Shown: positions 10,171 to 19,909 of the stretch, piece after piece
Position numbering within the stretch: position 1 is the first letter of the stretch
How the letters are laid out: each line of letters starts with the position of its first letter
From: Herbaspirillum rubrisubalbicans
Lineage (GTDB): Bacteria; Pseudomonadota; Gammaproteobacteria; Burkholderiales; Burkholderiaceae_D
NCBI RefSeq assembly: GCF_003719195.1
Contig: NZ_CP024996.1
Coordinates: 1,426,001 to 1,490,000 of the forward strand
Direction of reading: 5' to 3'
DNA length: 64,000 nt
Program-made: the position numbers and the translations under genes
Notes under the pieces: model-generated
Database searches by the model: none
Told to the model about the DNA's origin: nothing
The model's input: only the letters and a program-made list of their open reading frames with translations

Positions 10171-11301
10171 ATGAATGAACAGGGCAGCGTCGACTACCTC
10201 ATCATCGGTGCCGGCATTGCCGGTGCCTCCATCGCCTACTGGTTGGCGCGCCATGGCAGCGTGCTGCTGGTGGAGCGCGAATCGCAACCGGGCTATCACA
10301 GCACCGGCCGCTCGGCCGCGCTCTACATGGAAAGCTACGGTCCGCCGCAGGTGCGGGCGCTGACCTGCGCCAGCCGCGCCTTCTTTGATCATCCTCCCGC
10401 GGGATTTGCCGAGCATCCGCTGCTCACGCCCCGCGGCGCGCTGTTCTATGCCACCGAGGCTCAGCGTACGGAGCTCGATGCGCACGAGGCGCTGGTGCGC
10501 TCGGTCTCGGACAAGGTACAGCGGCTCGACGCCCAACAGACGCGTGCCATGGTGCCGGTGTTGCGTGCGCAAGACCTGATCGGCGCGGTCTACGAGGAAG
10601 ATGCCAGCGACATCGACGTCCATGCCCTGCACCAGGGCTTCCTGCGCGGGGCGCGTGCGGCCGGGGCGCGGGTATTGTGCAATGCCGAGGTGCGGTCGAT
10701 TGAACGGGAAGAGGGGGAGCGCTGGTGCGTGCAGACCAGCCAGGGCAGCTTGCGCGCCCGCGTGGTCATCAATGCCGCCGGTGCCTGGGCCGATGACATC
10801 GGTCGCCTGGCCGGGGCCGCACCCATCGGGCTGCAGCCCAAGCGTCGCTCGGCCTTCACCTTTGCCGCACCAGCCAATAGCGAACACTGGCCCATGTTCA
10901 TGCCGGTCGATGAATCCTTCTACATCAAGCCCGATGCCGGCCTGCTGCTGGGCTCGCCGGCCAATGCCGATCCGGTGCCGCCGCAGGATGTGCAGGCCGA
11001 GGAGCTCGATATCGCCATTGCCATCGACCACATCCAGAACGCCACCACCCTGGAAATACGCCGCCCGGCACATGTCTGGGCTGGCTTGCGCTCCTTCGTG
11101 GCCGATGGCAGTTTCGTCGGCGGTTACGATGCCAGTCTGCCCGGGTTCTTCTGGGCGGCCGGGCAGGGGGGCTATGGCATCCAGTCTTCACCTGCAGCCG
11201 GCGAAGCCTATGCCGCGCTGATCCGGGGCGAGCCGGTGCCGCCGCATATCGCCCGTTTCGGCGTGGAACAGGCGGCTTTGAGTCCCAAGCGTCTCATGTG
11301 A
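10171..11301 (+). CDS. FAD-dependent amine/amino-acid oxidoreductase (DAO family)
   Basis: A 376-residue DAO-family flavoenzyme. The N-terminus carries the Rossmann dinucleotide motif YLIIGAGIAGASIAYWLARH, followed by VERESQPGYHSTGRSAA. The FAD-domain motif VVINAAGAWADDIGRLAGA lies in the middle and the C-terminal GFFWAAGQGGYGIQSSPAAG binds the flavin. The family includes D-amino-acid, glycine and sarcosine oxidases and dehydrogenases. The ATG at 10171 is preceded by AAGGAG and leaves 22 bp after the RidA gene, so the two are co-transcribed. The imine product would be the RidA substrate. Whether the acceptor is oxygen or the quinone pool is unknown. Confidence 0.92.
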   Translation: MNEQGSVDYLIIGAGIAGASIAYWLARHGSVLLVERESQPGYHSTGRSAALYMESYGPPQVRALTCASRAFFDHPPAGFAEHPLLTPRGALFYATEAQRTELDAHEALVRSVSDKVQRLDAQQTRAMVPVLRAQDLIGAVYEEDASDIDVHALHQGFLRGARAAGARVLCNAEVRSIEREEGERWCVQTSQGSLRARVVINAAGAWADDIGRLAGAAPIGLQPKRRSAFTFAAPANSEHWPMFMPVDESFYIKPDAGLLLGSPANADPVPPQDVQAEELDIAIAIDHIQNATTLEIRRPAHVWAGLRSFVADGSFVGGYDASLPGFFWAAGQGGYGIQSSPAAGEAYAALIRGEPVPPHIARFGVEQAALSPKRLM

Positions 11302-11315
11302 ACGATTCTTCCGGC

Positions 11316-11335
11316 AGGGGCGCAGCGACGCCCCT
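11316..11335 (+). terminator. Stem-loop after the FAD oxidoreductase gene
   Basis: AGGGGCG and CGCCCCT form a perfect 7-bp stem with the 6-base loop CAGCGA, 14 bp after the stop codon. The following run has few T residues, so it is a weak or Rho-aided terminator. Confidence 0.5.
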
Positions 11336-11429
11336 GTTCAAGCCCACTTTCTTGTCGACATGAAGGAAAGCGACCGAATCTCATCCCACGCCTCCATCGC
11401 GTCCACCAGCTTGTGCAGCATCTGACCGG

Positions 11430-11855
11430 TCAGGCGGTCGAGCAGGCTGGCGTGGTCCTGTTCATCTCTCTGGTCGGTCCTGCACGCGGCACACAAGAGG
11501 CCACCCTGGCGCTGAGGGTGACTACGCCTGCGGCATTGCCTTCATACGGGATCTTCAGTGCACGCACATCATCGACCACCTTCTGGGCCAGCCTATGGGC
11601 GCCGGCCAGGTCGGTGTCGGGCAGCAGCAGGACGAACTCCTCGCCGCCATAGCGTGCCGCCAGGTCGCCGTGGCAGCGCTGTGCGCTGCGCACGGTGCGA
11701 GCGATATCCTGCGGGCAGTAGTCCCCTTGGATATGACCGTACAGATCGTTGTACTTCTTGAAGAAATCGACATCGAACATCACCAGCGATAGTGCGCTCT
11801 CGCTGCGGCTGGCGTGTTGTAAGGCCAGTTTCATTAGATTAATCAAATTAATCAT
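11430..11855 (-). pseudogene. Truncated GGDEF (diguanylate cyclase) fragment
   Basis: The minus strand encodes about 100 residues of a GGDEF domain: LSLVMFDVDFFKKYNDLYGH, then DLAARYGGEEFVLLLPDTDL with an intact GGEEF signature and Mg-binding Asp. Both ends are lost. The start of the domain (DPLTGLxNR helix) and any sensor part are missing, replaced by an AT-rich beginning with a repeated MINLINLM. At the other end VTLSARVASCVPRAG should lead into the last helices, but the frame runs to a stop after a probable frameshift. A second open frame continues to 11338 without clear GGDEF similarity. It is best read as a decayed gene. It sits just before a cluster of chemotaxis and c-di-GMP genes. Confidence 0.7.
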
Positions 11856-12221
11856 TTTATTTTAATCCAACAGCCGGTTGATTTCCTTTATCGCAAGATG
11901 GGCAGCCTTCAACTCTGACTAAATTTGATATGTATTAATCCGCTGTTGCTTTTTTGGTTTCTACCTATTTTTTTTGTGTTGCACTCAGACATTGCTTCTG
12001 GACTGGATTTACGCATGAAAATCACCGTTGTTTCTCGCGTGTCCGTGGTCTATCTGTTAACTATGGCGTAAAAAAGAGACGATTTTTACGTGGAAAAACA
12101 TTTTTGATGAATTCAATAAATAAATCGTTTATATTCTGTTGAACCGCAGATGCCGGGGGGCATTGTTGCGGAACGGATTTCTTGGGTTGGTTCTGCTGTA
12201 AAACGAACATAGGGGTGGGAT
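11856..12221. other. AT-rich intergenic stretch upstream of the chemoreceptor
   Basis: This 366-bp stretch is much more AT-rich than its surroundings and has no supported gene. It has T-runs near 11950-11975 and AATAAATAAATCG near 12113-12125. It must contain the promoter of the MCP gene; I could not settle on a single -35/-10 or sigma-28 site. The AT-richness and the broken GGDEF next to it suggest a past insertion or deletion. Confidence 0.5.
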
Positions 12222-13955
12222 ATGAAAATCAGGGATATCAAGATCAGCGTTCGGCTCGGCGTGTGCTTTGCCGCATTGATCGCAGTGATGTGCGTCATCG
12301 CGGTGGTCGGGGTGAAAAGTCTGTGGGTGGTCAGCGACGCCACCGATGAAATCGTCAGTGACCGCTATGTCAAAGTGGCCTTGGTCAACCAGATCGGCGA
12401 GAAGGTCAACACGGCTGCACGCGCCTTGCGTAACGCCATCATCGCGCCTGACCAGGCAACTGCGGACAAGTATGTCGAGCGTGCGGTGAACAACACCCGC
12501 GAGGTGAACGACCTCATGGCAGATCTGGAGAAGCGCCTCAATACCGCCAAAGGCAAGGAAGTATTCGTCAAGTTACAGGAAGCACGTTCCAGCTATGCCA
12601 AGCCACGCGACAAGATCATAGAGTTGATTCGCCAGCGGAAAACGGCTGAAACCACCGACTACCTGTTCAAGGAAGTGATTCCGGCCCAGGACAAGTATTT
12701 CGCCGCGCTCAAGGACATGACCACCTTCCAGGTTGCGATGATGGAGCAGGGCGTAGCCCAAAGCGATGCAGCCTCTGCTAATGCGGTCAATACGATGGTG
12801 GTGTTGTCCGCAGTGGCGGTGTTGCTGTCGGTGCTGGCTGCATTCCTGATCACCCGTTCCATCACCCGTCCGCTCAATGAGGCCGTGCAAGTGGCCACCG
12901 CCGTGGCCGCAGGCGACCTGACGGTGCAGATCGCTGCCACCTCCAAGGATGAAACCGGTGTGCTGCTGGCGTCGCTCAAGGCCATGAACGACAATCTGCA
13001 TCGCATCGTCTCGCTGGTGCGCGAGGGGACCGATACCATCAATACGGCTTCTTCTGAGATCGCCACCGGCAACCTGGATCTGTCTTCGCGCACCGAAGAG
13101 CAAGCCGGCGCTCTGGAAGAAACTGCCTCGGCCATGGAAGAACTGACCTCCACCGTCAAGCAGAATGCCGACAACGCGCGTCAGGCCAATACCCTGGCCG
13201 AGACGGCCTCGCAGGTCGCCATCCAGGGCGGCAGCGTGGTCAGTGAAGTGGTGCAGACCATGGGCCAGATCAACGATGCCTCGCGCAAGATCGTGGACAT
13301 CATCAGCGTGATCGATGGCATCGCCTTCCAGACCAATATCCTGGCCTTGAACGCGGCAGTGGAAGCAGCGCGGGCCGGTGAGCAGGGACGCGGCTTTGCC
13401 GTGGTGGCTTCCGAAGTGCGCACCCTGGCCCAGCGCAGCGCGGCCGCCGCCAAGGAAATCAAGGGGCTCATCGATACCTCGGTGGAGCGCGTCGATAACG
13501 GCAGCCGCCTGGTCGAGCAGGCCGGTAATACCATGGAAGAAGTGGTGGCCAGCGTCAAGCGCGTCACCGATGTGGTGGCCGAGATCACGGCGGCCAGCGG
13601 TGAACAGAGCGATGGCATCGAGCAGATCAACCAGGCCATCGTGCAGATGGATGAAGTGACCCAGCAGAATGCCGCCTTGGTGGAAGAAGCTGCGGCGGCA
13701 GCGCAATCCCTGCAGGAACAGTCGGGGCGCCTGGTGGAGACGGTCAGCATCTTCAAGCTGAGCAGCCATGACCAGCAGCGTGCTGCAGCTCCTGCAGCCG
13801 CACCGCGTACCCAGCGCACAGTGGATGTCACGCCACGGCCCGCCGCCTTGCCGCGCAAGCCGGCCGCCCGACCCAGTTCTGCCGCCAGCGCGCCGGCCAG
13901 CCGACCGACCATGCAGGCGGCAGCCGCGGTCGATGGGGATTGGGAGCAGTTCTGA
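12222..13955 (+). CDS. Methyl-accepting chemotaxis protein
   Basis: A 577-residue class I chemoreceptor. TM1 is at residues 11-31, followed by a 4-helix-bundle periplasmic domain (about 32-190; the MCP_signal_4HB type with [20 protein letters not shown]). TM2 follows at about 190-212, then a HAMP domain ([20 protein letters not shown]). The cytoplasmic signalling domain has the hairpin tip [20 protein letters not shown] that binds CheW and CheA. The tail is a Pro/Ala-rich linker ending in DWEQF, which resembles the NWETF pentapeptide that tethers CheR and CheB in enteric receptors. The ligand is unknown. A strong terminator follows. Confidence 0.95.
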   Translation: MKIRDIKISVRLGVCFAALIAVMCVIAVVGVKSLWVVSDATDEIVSDRYVKVALVNQIGEKVNTAARALRNAIIAPDQATADKYVERAVNNTREVNDLMADLEKRLNTAKGKEVFVKLQEARSSYAKPRDKIIELIRQRKTAETTDYLFKEVIPAQDKYFAALKDMTTFQVAMMEQGVAQSDAASANAVNTMVVLSAVAVLLSVLAAFLITRSITRPLNEAVQVATAVAAGDLTVQIAATSKDETGVLLASLKAMNDNLHRIVSLVREGTDTINTASSEIATGNLDLSSRTEEQAGALEETASAMEELTSTVKQNADNARQANTLAETASQVAIQGGSVVSEVVQTMGQINDASRKIVDIISVIDGIAFQTNILALNAAVEAARAGEQGRGFAVVASEVRTLAQRSAAAAKEIKGLIDTSVERVDNGSRLVEQAGNTMEEVVASVKRVTDVVAEITAASGEQSDGIEQINQAIVQMDEVTQQNAALVEEAAAAAQSLQEQSGRLVETVSIFKLSSHDQQRAAAPAAAPRTQRTVDVTPRPAALPRKPAARPSSAASAPASRPTMQAAAAVDGDWEQF

Positions 13956-13976
13956 CGCAGCCTTGCGCGTAAGCGA

Positions 13977-14004
13977 AGCGCGTCCTTAGGGCGCGCTTTT
14001 TTTT
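13977..14004 (+). terminator. Rho-independent terminator of the MCP gene
   Basis: AGCGCGTCC and GGGCGCGCT pair over 9 bp (one G-T) around the loop TTA and are followed by eight T residues. Confidence 0.85.
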
Positions 14005-14023
14005 GCGATGGGGGAGGGTGGGG

Positions 14024-15022
14024 CTAGGTCAGCGTGATTCCCTTCACCCGCGCCAGGCGTTGCAGCGCCTCCTCCAATGGCAGTCTTGCCTGGCCGGCGG
14101 CGATGCACAGGGCGCGGTGCAGTTCGGCTTCTTGCTCGGATTCATCTTCGCACTGGCGGCTGTAGCGTTCGAAGCCGATCAGGGCGGTCAGCAGTTCGGC
14201 CAGATGGCGCGGGCATTCACATTGCATCTGGTCGGATTGTTCCGAAATGGCGGCCAGCGTGCTTTCACTGAAGCGCGGCGCGGGCAAGCTCTCTTCCGCG
14301 CTGCCCAGGATATGGGCCGTGGTGGGTAACGGTACCCGCTTGAGCAGATCGCACAGCCACTCCACGTCGATGCCATCCATGGCCTTGCGCACCAGGCGGT
14401 GACCAGCCTGGACCAGGCGCGCCACCATCTCGGGCGAACCGAAGCGGTACAGGATCACCACCGGCACCTGGATGAAGGAGTGATGCAGGCTGTCCAGGCG
14501 GTCTTCCAGGTCGTGGCCCAATACCGCGCTTTCCAGCACCAGCAGGTCGGCCTCGAAGGCCGGCAGGTCCAGTTCTTCCAGGGTTTCCACGGCAGCGGTG
14601 ATGCTGAACTGCTGCTGCGTCAATGCCTGGCGGCTGGCCTTGGTGGAAATCCATGGGCCTACCAGCACCAGGCGCGGGACTCTCATGCCGCCGGTGGCCA
14701 TCGTCGAGGGCGGCGCTGCGTGCTCGGCGGGCAGGCTTTGGGCCAGCGCCTGCAAGTCCTGCGGCGTCAGCGTGGCCAGCTTGCCGATGCGGTGGCCGGC
14801 ATCGCCCAGCTTCTTGATCCAGCCCAGGCGCTGCAGGTCTTCCTGCGAATACAGGCGCTGCCCGCCGCCACTGTGCTGCGAGGAGGTGAGACCGTAGCGA
14901 TGCTCCCAGGCGCGCAAGGTCTCCACCGACATGCCCAGTTGCCGCGCCACGGCGCCGGGGCGCAGCAATGGCAGGTCGGACAGGTCGGGGCTGTCCTCGG
15001 TGGGCAGGGGCTTGCTGGTCAT
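14024..15022 (-). CDS. MerR-family regulator with long C-terminal domain
   Basis: About 332 residues. A MerR winged helix is at the N-terminus: LLRPGAVARQLGMSVETLRA, then WEHRYGLTSSQHSGGGQRLY. MerR proteins of this length have a large effector domain; here it looks like a flavodoxin/receiver-like alpha/beta domain (RLVLVGPWISTK, LLVLESAVLG, VPVVILYRFG). It lacks the DxHxxG cobalamin motif of CarH/LitR. A C-terminal helical region contains several Cys (CECPRHLAELL, RQCEDE). The ATG at 15022 was chosen over one at 15052 because AGAAAG lies 6 bp upstream and the bases before it are AT-rich. It is divergent from a chemoreceptor gene and may control it. The signal is unknown. Confidence 0.85.
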   Translation of the reverse strand: MTSKPLPTEDSPDLSDLPLLRPGAVARQLGMSVETLRAWEHRYGLTSSQHSGGGQRLYSQEDLQRLGWIKKLGDAGHRIGKLATLTPQDLQALAQSLPAEHAAPPSTMATGGMRVPRLVLVGPWISTKASRQALTQQQFSITAAVETLEELDLPAFEADLLVLESAVLGHDLEDRLDSLHHSFIQVPVVILYRFGSPEMVARLVQAGHRLVRKAMDGIDVEWLCDLLKRVPLPTTAHILGSAEESLPAPRFSESTLAAISEQSDQMQCECPRHLAELLTALIGFERYSRQCEDESEQEAELHRALCIAAGQARLPLEEALQRLARVKGITLT

Positions 15023-15057
15023 TGTCATCTTTCTATTAGAAAAATATTTCAAAATGT

Positions 15058-15082
15058 ACGGATATTTTTTGATGATATCCGT
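15058..15082. promoter_or_regulatory. Inverted repeat between MerR and MCP genes
   Basis: ACGGATAT and ATATCCGT form a perfect 8-bp inverted repeat with a 9-bp centre, 36 bp upstream of the MerR start codon. A dyad here suits autoregulation by the MerR protein, though MerR sites usually sit between -35 and -10 elements, which are not obvious here. Confidence 0.4.
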
Positions 15083-15279
15083 TCAAAGACGTTGCGTATT
15101 GATGTTTATCATGCAAAACCTAGGAAATATCTGTTTGTTTTTGTGATTTTTATCAGTATGTCACGCTTTTGCGGGAATGTGAAACACCAAGAACAGAACA
15201 AGAGCCGGCGTGATTCCTCCCGTCCTGTACGGGCTGCCGGTCCCCAGAGAAACCTTGCTGTCCCCCGGAAAGAACCATC

Positions 15280-17025
15280 ATGACTTTATCGAACCTGAAA
15301 ATCGGTACCCGTCTTTATATCGGCTTCGGATTGGTTGCGGCCATCCTGGTCCTCCTGGTCAGTGTGGCCTATGTCAATTTTGCGCGCTTGGGTGCGGCCA
15401 ATGACATGAACGACCACAGCTATGAAGTCCGTGCAGAAATGCGCTTGATGCTGGAGAGTCTGATCAACATCGAAACCGGTGCGCGCGGCTTTGCCCTGAC
15501 CGGTGTGGAGGCTTCGCTGGAGCCGCTGCAACAGGGGCTGGCCGGCTTCAAGGAGCATTATGAAAAAGCGCGCCAGTTGACTGCTGACAATTCCGCCCAA
15601 CAGCAACGCCTGCAACAGGTGGCCGATGCCCAGCAGCGCTGGATGAGCACGGCCATCGAGCCCGCCATCGCCTTGCGCCGCGCCGTGCGTGAGGGGCGCG
15701 AGGAGATGGGCAAGCTGGTGGCCCTGGCTCAGAGTGGTCGCGGCAAGACCGAGATGGACAATATGCGTGCCGTCTTCGCCGACATGGATCGCGCTGAAAG
15801 CCAGTTGCTGCAGCAACGCAGTGACGCCGCGGACCAGTTGGAGGCCCTGACCGGCAAGACTCTCATCATCGGCGGCATCATCTCGGTGATGCTGGCCATG
15901 CTGCTGGCCTGGTGGCTGTCCAATCACATCACCCGCCCGCTGGCCGTGGCGGTGCGCCTGGCGCGACAAGTCGCCGGGGGCGACCTCAGTGCGTGTATCG
16001 AGGTCACCAGCCGTGATGAAACCGGAGAACTGCTGGCTGCCTTGCGTGATATGAATGCCAGCCTGGTGCGTATCGTCTCCGGCGTGCGCCGCGGCACCGA
16101 CATGATCGCCACCGCTTCGTCCCAGATCGCCAGCGGCAACCTGGACCTGTCCTCGCGCACCGAACAGCAGGCCAGTTCGCTGGAAGAAACCGCTTCCTCG
16201 ATGGAAGAACTCACCTCCACCGTGCAACAGAACAGCGCCAATGCGCGCCAGGCCAATCTGATGGCACAGGCTGCTTCGGATATCGCCAGCAGTGGCGGCG
16301 GGGTGGTCAGTCGGGTGGTGCAGACGATGGAAGAAATCAATGCGTCCTCGCGCAAGATCGTGGACATCATCAGCGTGATCGATGGCATCGCTTTCCAGAC
16401 CAATATCCTGGCGCTCAACGCTGCAGTGGAAGCGGCGCGGGCCGGTGAGCAGGGGCGCGGCTTTGCGGTGGTGGCCACCGAGGTGCGCAGCTTGGCGCAG
16501 CGTTCGGCGGCAGCTGCCAAGGAGATCAAGGCCTTGATCAGCGACTCGGTGGCCAAGGTGGAGTCGGGCAGCGTGCTGGTCAATGAGGCGGGTGACACCA
16601 TGCGCGAGATCGTCGATAGCGTGCAACGCGTGACCAGCATGATCAACGAGATCAGCGCAGCCGGCGAGGAGCAACGTAGCGGTATCGAGCAGGTCAGTCA
16701 GGCAGTGGGCCAGATGGATCAGGTCACGCAGCAGAATGCGGCGCTGGTGGAAGAAGCAGCGGCGGCCTCGCAATCGCTGCAGGAGCAGGCGCAGGAGCTG
16801 GCGCAGGCGGTGAGCATCTTCCGCCTTGATGCCCAGGCTGAACAGGCGCCCCTGCAAAGCACCTCCAGCGTAGTGCCTCTGGCCAAGACTCCGGCCGTTG
16901 TCCCGGCACCGACCGTTGTCCCGGCACCGGTCAAGTCGCGCAGGGAGCCACGTCAGCCACGCCTGGCCGCACCCATGAGCGCAGGTGCGATGAGCGGCGC
17001 CTCCGACGACTGGGTTACTTTCTGA
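15280..17025 (+). CDS. Methyl-accepting chemotaxis protein with CHASE3-type sensor
   Basis: A 581-residue chemoreceptor. After TM1 (about 12-32) the periplasmic domain has the CHASE3 hallmark [13 protein letters not shown], followed by a long helical bundle. TM2 is at about 190-212, then HAMP ([20 protein letters not shown]) and the signalling domain with hairpin tip [20 protein letters not shown]. The C-terminus ends in DWVTF, again like the CheR/CheB-binding pentapeptide. The signalling domain is almost the same at DNA level as that of the MCP at 12222, the first 40 bases of the tip region being identical (13290 and 16351). A GAF-EAL gene starts 13 bp downstream, so the two are probably co-expressed. 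Confidence 0.95.
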   Translation: MTLSNLKIGTRLYIGFGLVAAILVLLVSVAYVNFARLGAANDMNDHSYEVRAEMRLMLESLINIETGARGFALTGVEASLEPLQQGLAGFKEHYEKARQLTADNSAQQQRLQQVADAQQRWMSTAIEPAIALRRAVREGREEMGKLVALAQSGRGKTEMDNMRAVFADMDRAESQLLQQRSDAADQLEALTGKTLIIGGIISVMLAMLLAWWLSNHITRPLAVAVRLARQVAGGDLSACIEVTSRDETGELLAALRDMNASLVRIVSGVRRGTDMIATASSQIASGNLDLSSRTEQQASSLEETASSMEELTSTVQQNSANARQANLMAQAASDIASSGGGVVSRVVQTMEEINASSRKIVDIISVIDGIAFQTNILALNAAVEAARAGEQGRGFAVVATEVRSLAQRSAAAAKEIKALISDSVAKVESGSVLVNEAGDTMREIVDSVQRVTSMINEISAAGEEQRSGIEQVSQAVGQMDQVTQQNAALVEEAAAASQSLQEQAQELAQAVSIFRLDAQAEQAPLQSTSSVVPLAKTPAVVPAPTVVPAPVKSRREPRQPRLAAPMSAGAMSGASDDWVTF

Positions 17026-17038
17026 TTCGGCCTAGCCC

Positions 17039-18859
17039 ATGCACGCAGATATCCTCCGATTCGAGACCCCATGGATGGGGCCCTTCCCGCAAGCCGATCA
17101 AGCCGTGCAGGAACAACATCGCCTGGCCATGCTCGAGACCTATTGCGTGCTCGACACCCAGCCCGATGTATTGTGCGACATGGTGACTGAACTGGCGGCC
17201 ACACTGTTCAAGACCGAGATCGCGCTGGTGTCGCTGGTGGCCGAGCATCGCCAGTGGTTCAAGTCACGGCGTGGCCTGGAGGCGGAGGGCACGCCGCGTT
17301 CTCAATCCTTCTGTAGCCACGCCATCGAGCAGGAGCAGGTGATGGTGGTGCTCGATGCCACCCAGGATGCGCGCTTTGCCGACAACCCGCTGGTGACCGG
17401 CGCGCCAGGCATCCGCTTCTATGCCGGTGCCCCCTTGCTGGCCAGTGATGGCTTGCGCCTGGGCACGCTGTGCCTGATCGGCAAGTCGCCGCGCGCGCAG
17501 TTCAGCGCGGCCGAGGCCCACACGCTGGCGCAGTTGGCGGCCATCGTGATGGCCCGCCTGGATAGTTTGCGCGTGTCCAGTTACGTCGATAGCCTGACCT
17601 CGCTGCCCAATCGCAGCCGGCTGCTGGTCGACCTGCAAAGCCTGCAGGCCTTGGCCGGCAGCAGCGAAGTCTTTTCCGACAAGCTCACGGCGGTGGCCGT
17701 CGACATCTGTGATCAGGTCTACCTGGGCGACATGATCAAGGCGCTCGGCTGGGATTACGTCGAGGGCTTTCTGGTACAGGCCACGGAACGCTTGCGCCAG
17801 GCGCTGGGCGAGGTTGCGCTCTATCGCATCGGCACCACCAGCTTTGCCTACCTGGAGCGCAACGAGCGCTGGCAAGAGCAGGCGCGGCAGGTCGAGGGCG
17901 CCTTTGCGCGGACGGTGGAGCATCAGGGCATTCCGCATCATCTGGAGGTGTCGGTGGGCATCGTGCCGCTGTCGCAATGTACCGATGCCGATGAACTGGT
18001 GCCGTCGTTGCTGACGGCCACCGATGTGGCGCGCGAATGCGGCAGCCGGCGATGCCATTATGAACAGCCCTTGGGGCAGATGCAGAAGCATAGTTTCGAA
18101 CTGCTCTCGGCCATTCCTGCGGCGCTGTTTTCCTCCGACCAGCTATGGCTGGAGTTCCAGCCCAAGGTAGGTCTGTTGTCGGGGCAGTGCGCCGGGGTCG
18201 AAGCCTTGTTGCGCTGGCGTCATCCGGTGCATGGAGTCGTTTCGCCGGGGCTGTTCATTCCGCTGGCCGAAAAGAGCGCGCTGATCCGCCAGGTGACCTT
18301 GTGGGTGCTGCAGCATGGCATCGAACAGGCCGCCGCCTGGGCGCGCCAGGGGCGAGCCATTCCGGTGGCCATCAATGTCTCGGCGCGTGATTTCGACAAT
18401 GACGACCTGGTACAGACATTGGCCGCGCAGTTGCACCGGCATCGCCTGCCGGCTGGTCTGATCGAGATCGAGTTCACCGAAAGCGCGATGAGCAAGCATC
18501 CCGAAAAGCTTTACAGCAAGATCCAGGAGATCAAGCGCCTGGGCGTAAAGGTGGCCATCGATGACTTCGGTGCGGGCTTTAGCAACCTCAGCTACCTCAA
18601 GAATATTCCGGCCGATTACCTCAAGATCGACCAGTCCTTCATCCGCAACATGGAAAGCAATTATTCCGACCAGCAGATCGTACCCTCGATGATCCATCTG
18701 GGACAAAAGCTGGGCTTCGCCGTGGTGGCCGAAGGGGTGGAGACCGAGCGCTGCCGGCGCATCCTGCAGCACCTGGGCTGCGAGTATGGACAAGGTTATG
18801 GCATTGCTCGCCCGATGTCGGCCGCCGATACCTGGGACTGGATCGCGGCGCGCGATTGA
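17039..18859 (+). CDS. GAF - degenerate GGDEF - EAL c-di-GMP phosphodiesterase
   Basis: A 606-residue cytoplasmic protein. Residues about 25-170 form a GAF sensor (FKTEIALVSLVAEHRQWFKS, GIRFYAGAPLLASDGLRLGT). A GGDEF-like domain follows with DSLTSLPNRSRLL, but the catalytic loop reads RIGTTSFAYLE, so it cannot make c-di-GMP. The EAL domain (about 360-600) keeps the catalytic set: GVEALLRWRHP, NVSARDF, IEFTESA, KVAIDDFGAGFSNLSYLKN and VVAEGVET. It should therefore hydrolyse c-di-GMP, with the GGDEF-like part perhaps acting as a GTP sensor. Co-expression with the upstream chemoreceptor would link chemotaxis to motility/biofilm choice. Confidence 0.92.
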   Translation: MHADILRFETPWMGPFPQADQAVQEQHRLAMLETYCVLDTQPDVLCDMVTELAATLFKTEIALVSLVAEHRQWFKSRRGLEAEGTPRSQSFCSHAIEQEQVMVVLDATQDARFADNPLVTGAPGIRFYAGAPLLASDGLRLGTLCLIGKSPRAQFSAAEAHTLAQLAAIVMARLDSLRVSSYVDSLTSLPNRSRLLVDLQSLQALAGSSEVFSDKLTAVAVDICDQVYLGDMIKALGWDYVEGFLVQATERLRQALGEVALYRIGTTSFAYLERNERWQEQARQVEGAFARTVEHQGIPHHLEVSVGIVPLSQCTDADELVPSLLTATDVARECGSRRCHYEQPLGQMQKHSFELLSAIPAALFSSDQLWLEFQPKVGLLSGQCAGVEALLRWRHPVHGVVSPGLFIPLAEKSALIRQVTLWVLQHGIEQAAAWARQGRAIPVAINVSARDFDNDDLVQTLAAQLHRHRLPAGLIEIEFTESAMSKHPEKLYSKIQEIKRLGVKVAIDDFGAGFSNLSYLKNIPADYLKIDQSFIRNMESNYSDQQIVPSMIHLGQKLGFAVVAEGVETERCRRILQHLGCEYGQGYGIARPMSAADTWDWIAARD

Positions 18860-18867
18860 GCTGCAGT

Positions 18868-19797
18868 TCAGTCCTTGGTGCTCAGTACGCCATGAGCAGC
18901 GGCAGTGGCATGGTTGTCAAGATATTCACCTAGGCCATGTACCAGTGCCTCGAACACCTTGCTGCAGCGGAGGTGGTGGCGCAAATCTTCATGCATGACT
19001 ACCCAGGTCTCCAGCGGCAGGTTAAATTCCTGCGCCAGTAACCGTGTCAACGGCGGCGTGCGTGCCGCCAGCGGCGCTTGGCAGATGCCAATGCCGGCGC
19101 CGGCGCGGATCAGGCTCAACTGGGCCAGGTCGCTGTCGGTGCGCAAGGCCAGATGGGCCGGGTCCAGTTGCGGCCAGCGCTGCACCAGCGTACGCAGCGC
19201 CGGGCTCATGCGATCCGGGCCGATCACGGTGTGGCGACGCAGGTCATCCATGCAACGAGGCAGACCGTAACGCTTGAGGTAATCGCGAGCGGCGTGCAGA
19301 CCGCAGTCGACCGTGCCGATACGGCGCGCAATGAGGCGCTCCTGGTGCGGGCGTACCATGCGCACGGCGATATCGGCCTGGCGATGCAGCAGGTCTTGCA
19401 CATCGTTGCTCAACACCAGCTCCACCCGCAGTTCCGGGTAGCGTTGCCGCAGCGATTTCAGGATGGGTGGCAGCACTTCCATCCCCATCACTTCACTGGC
19501 GGTGAGTCTGACGGTGCCGCTGATCTCCTTGCTGTGATCTGCCGCAGTGCGTTGGGCAGCTGCGGCGATGCTTTCCATTGCCTGCGCGTGCGGCAGCAGC
19601 GCCTGGGCTGCGTCGGTGGGCTGCAGACCGGTTTGCGAGCGGGTGAACAGGCGCGTCTTCAAGCTCGCCTCCAGCGCCTGGATCTGCCGGCCCAGGGTCG
19701 GCTGCGCCAGGTCCAGTACGCGCGCCGCGCCTGAGAGAGAACCTTCGCGCATGACGTGGAGGAAGGAGCGGTACAGGGTCCAGTCGGTGTTATCCAT
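18868..19797 (-). CDS. LysR-family transcriptional regulator
   Basis: A 309-residue LysR regulator. The winged helix-turn-helix is in residues 5-64 (FLHVMREGSLSGAARVLDLA, QPTLGRQIQALEASLKTRLF). The rest is a periplasmic-binding-protein-like effector domain starting at GTVRLTASEVMGMEVLPPIL. It is divergent from the DUF4260 gene (112 bp apart), which is the most likely target, and convergent with the EAL gene, whose stop is 8 bp away. The effector is unknown. Confidence 0.92.
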   Translation of the reverse strand: MDNTDWTLYRSFLHVMREGSLSGAARVLDLAQPTLGRQIQALEASLKTRLFTRSQTGLQPTDAAQALLPHAQAMESIAAAAQRTAADHSKEISGTVRLTASEVMGMEVLPPILKSLRQRYPELRVELVLSNDVQDLLHRQADIAVRMVRPHQERLIARRIGTVDCGLHAARDYLKRYGLPRCMDDLRRHTVIGPDRMSPALRTLVQRWPQLDPAHLALRTDSDLAQLSLIRAGAGIGICQAPLAARTPPLTRLLAQEFNLPLETWVVMHEDLRHHLRCSKVFEALVHGLGEYLDNHATAAAHGVLSTKD

Positions 19798-19909
19798 GTT
19801 CGTGGTGGCTATGCATTTTTGTATGGTAGATAGTCATGTTCATGCAATTTTATTCTTCCTGATCTTACCCTAGGATGGCAGCAGTTCAACCAGACCAAGG
19901 TAGGCAGAA

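Noticed and set aside
17580..18080. Active diguanylate cyclase in the GAF-EAL protein
   Set aside because: The catalytic loop reads IGTTSFAYLE with no GG(D/E)EF signature, so only the EAL part can be active.
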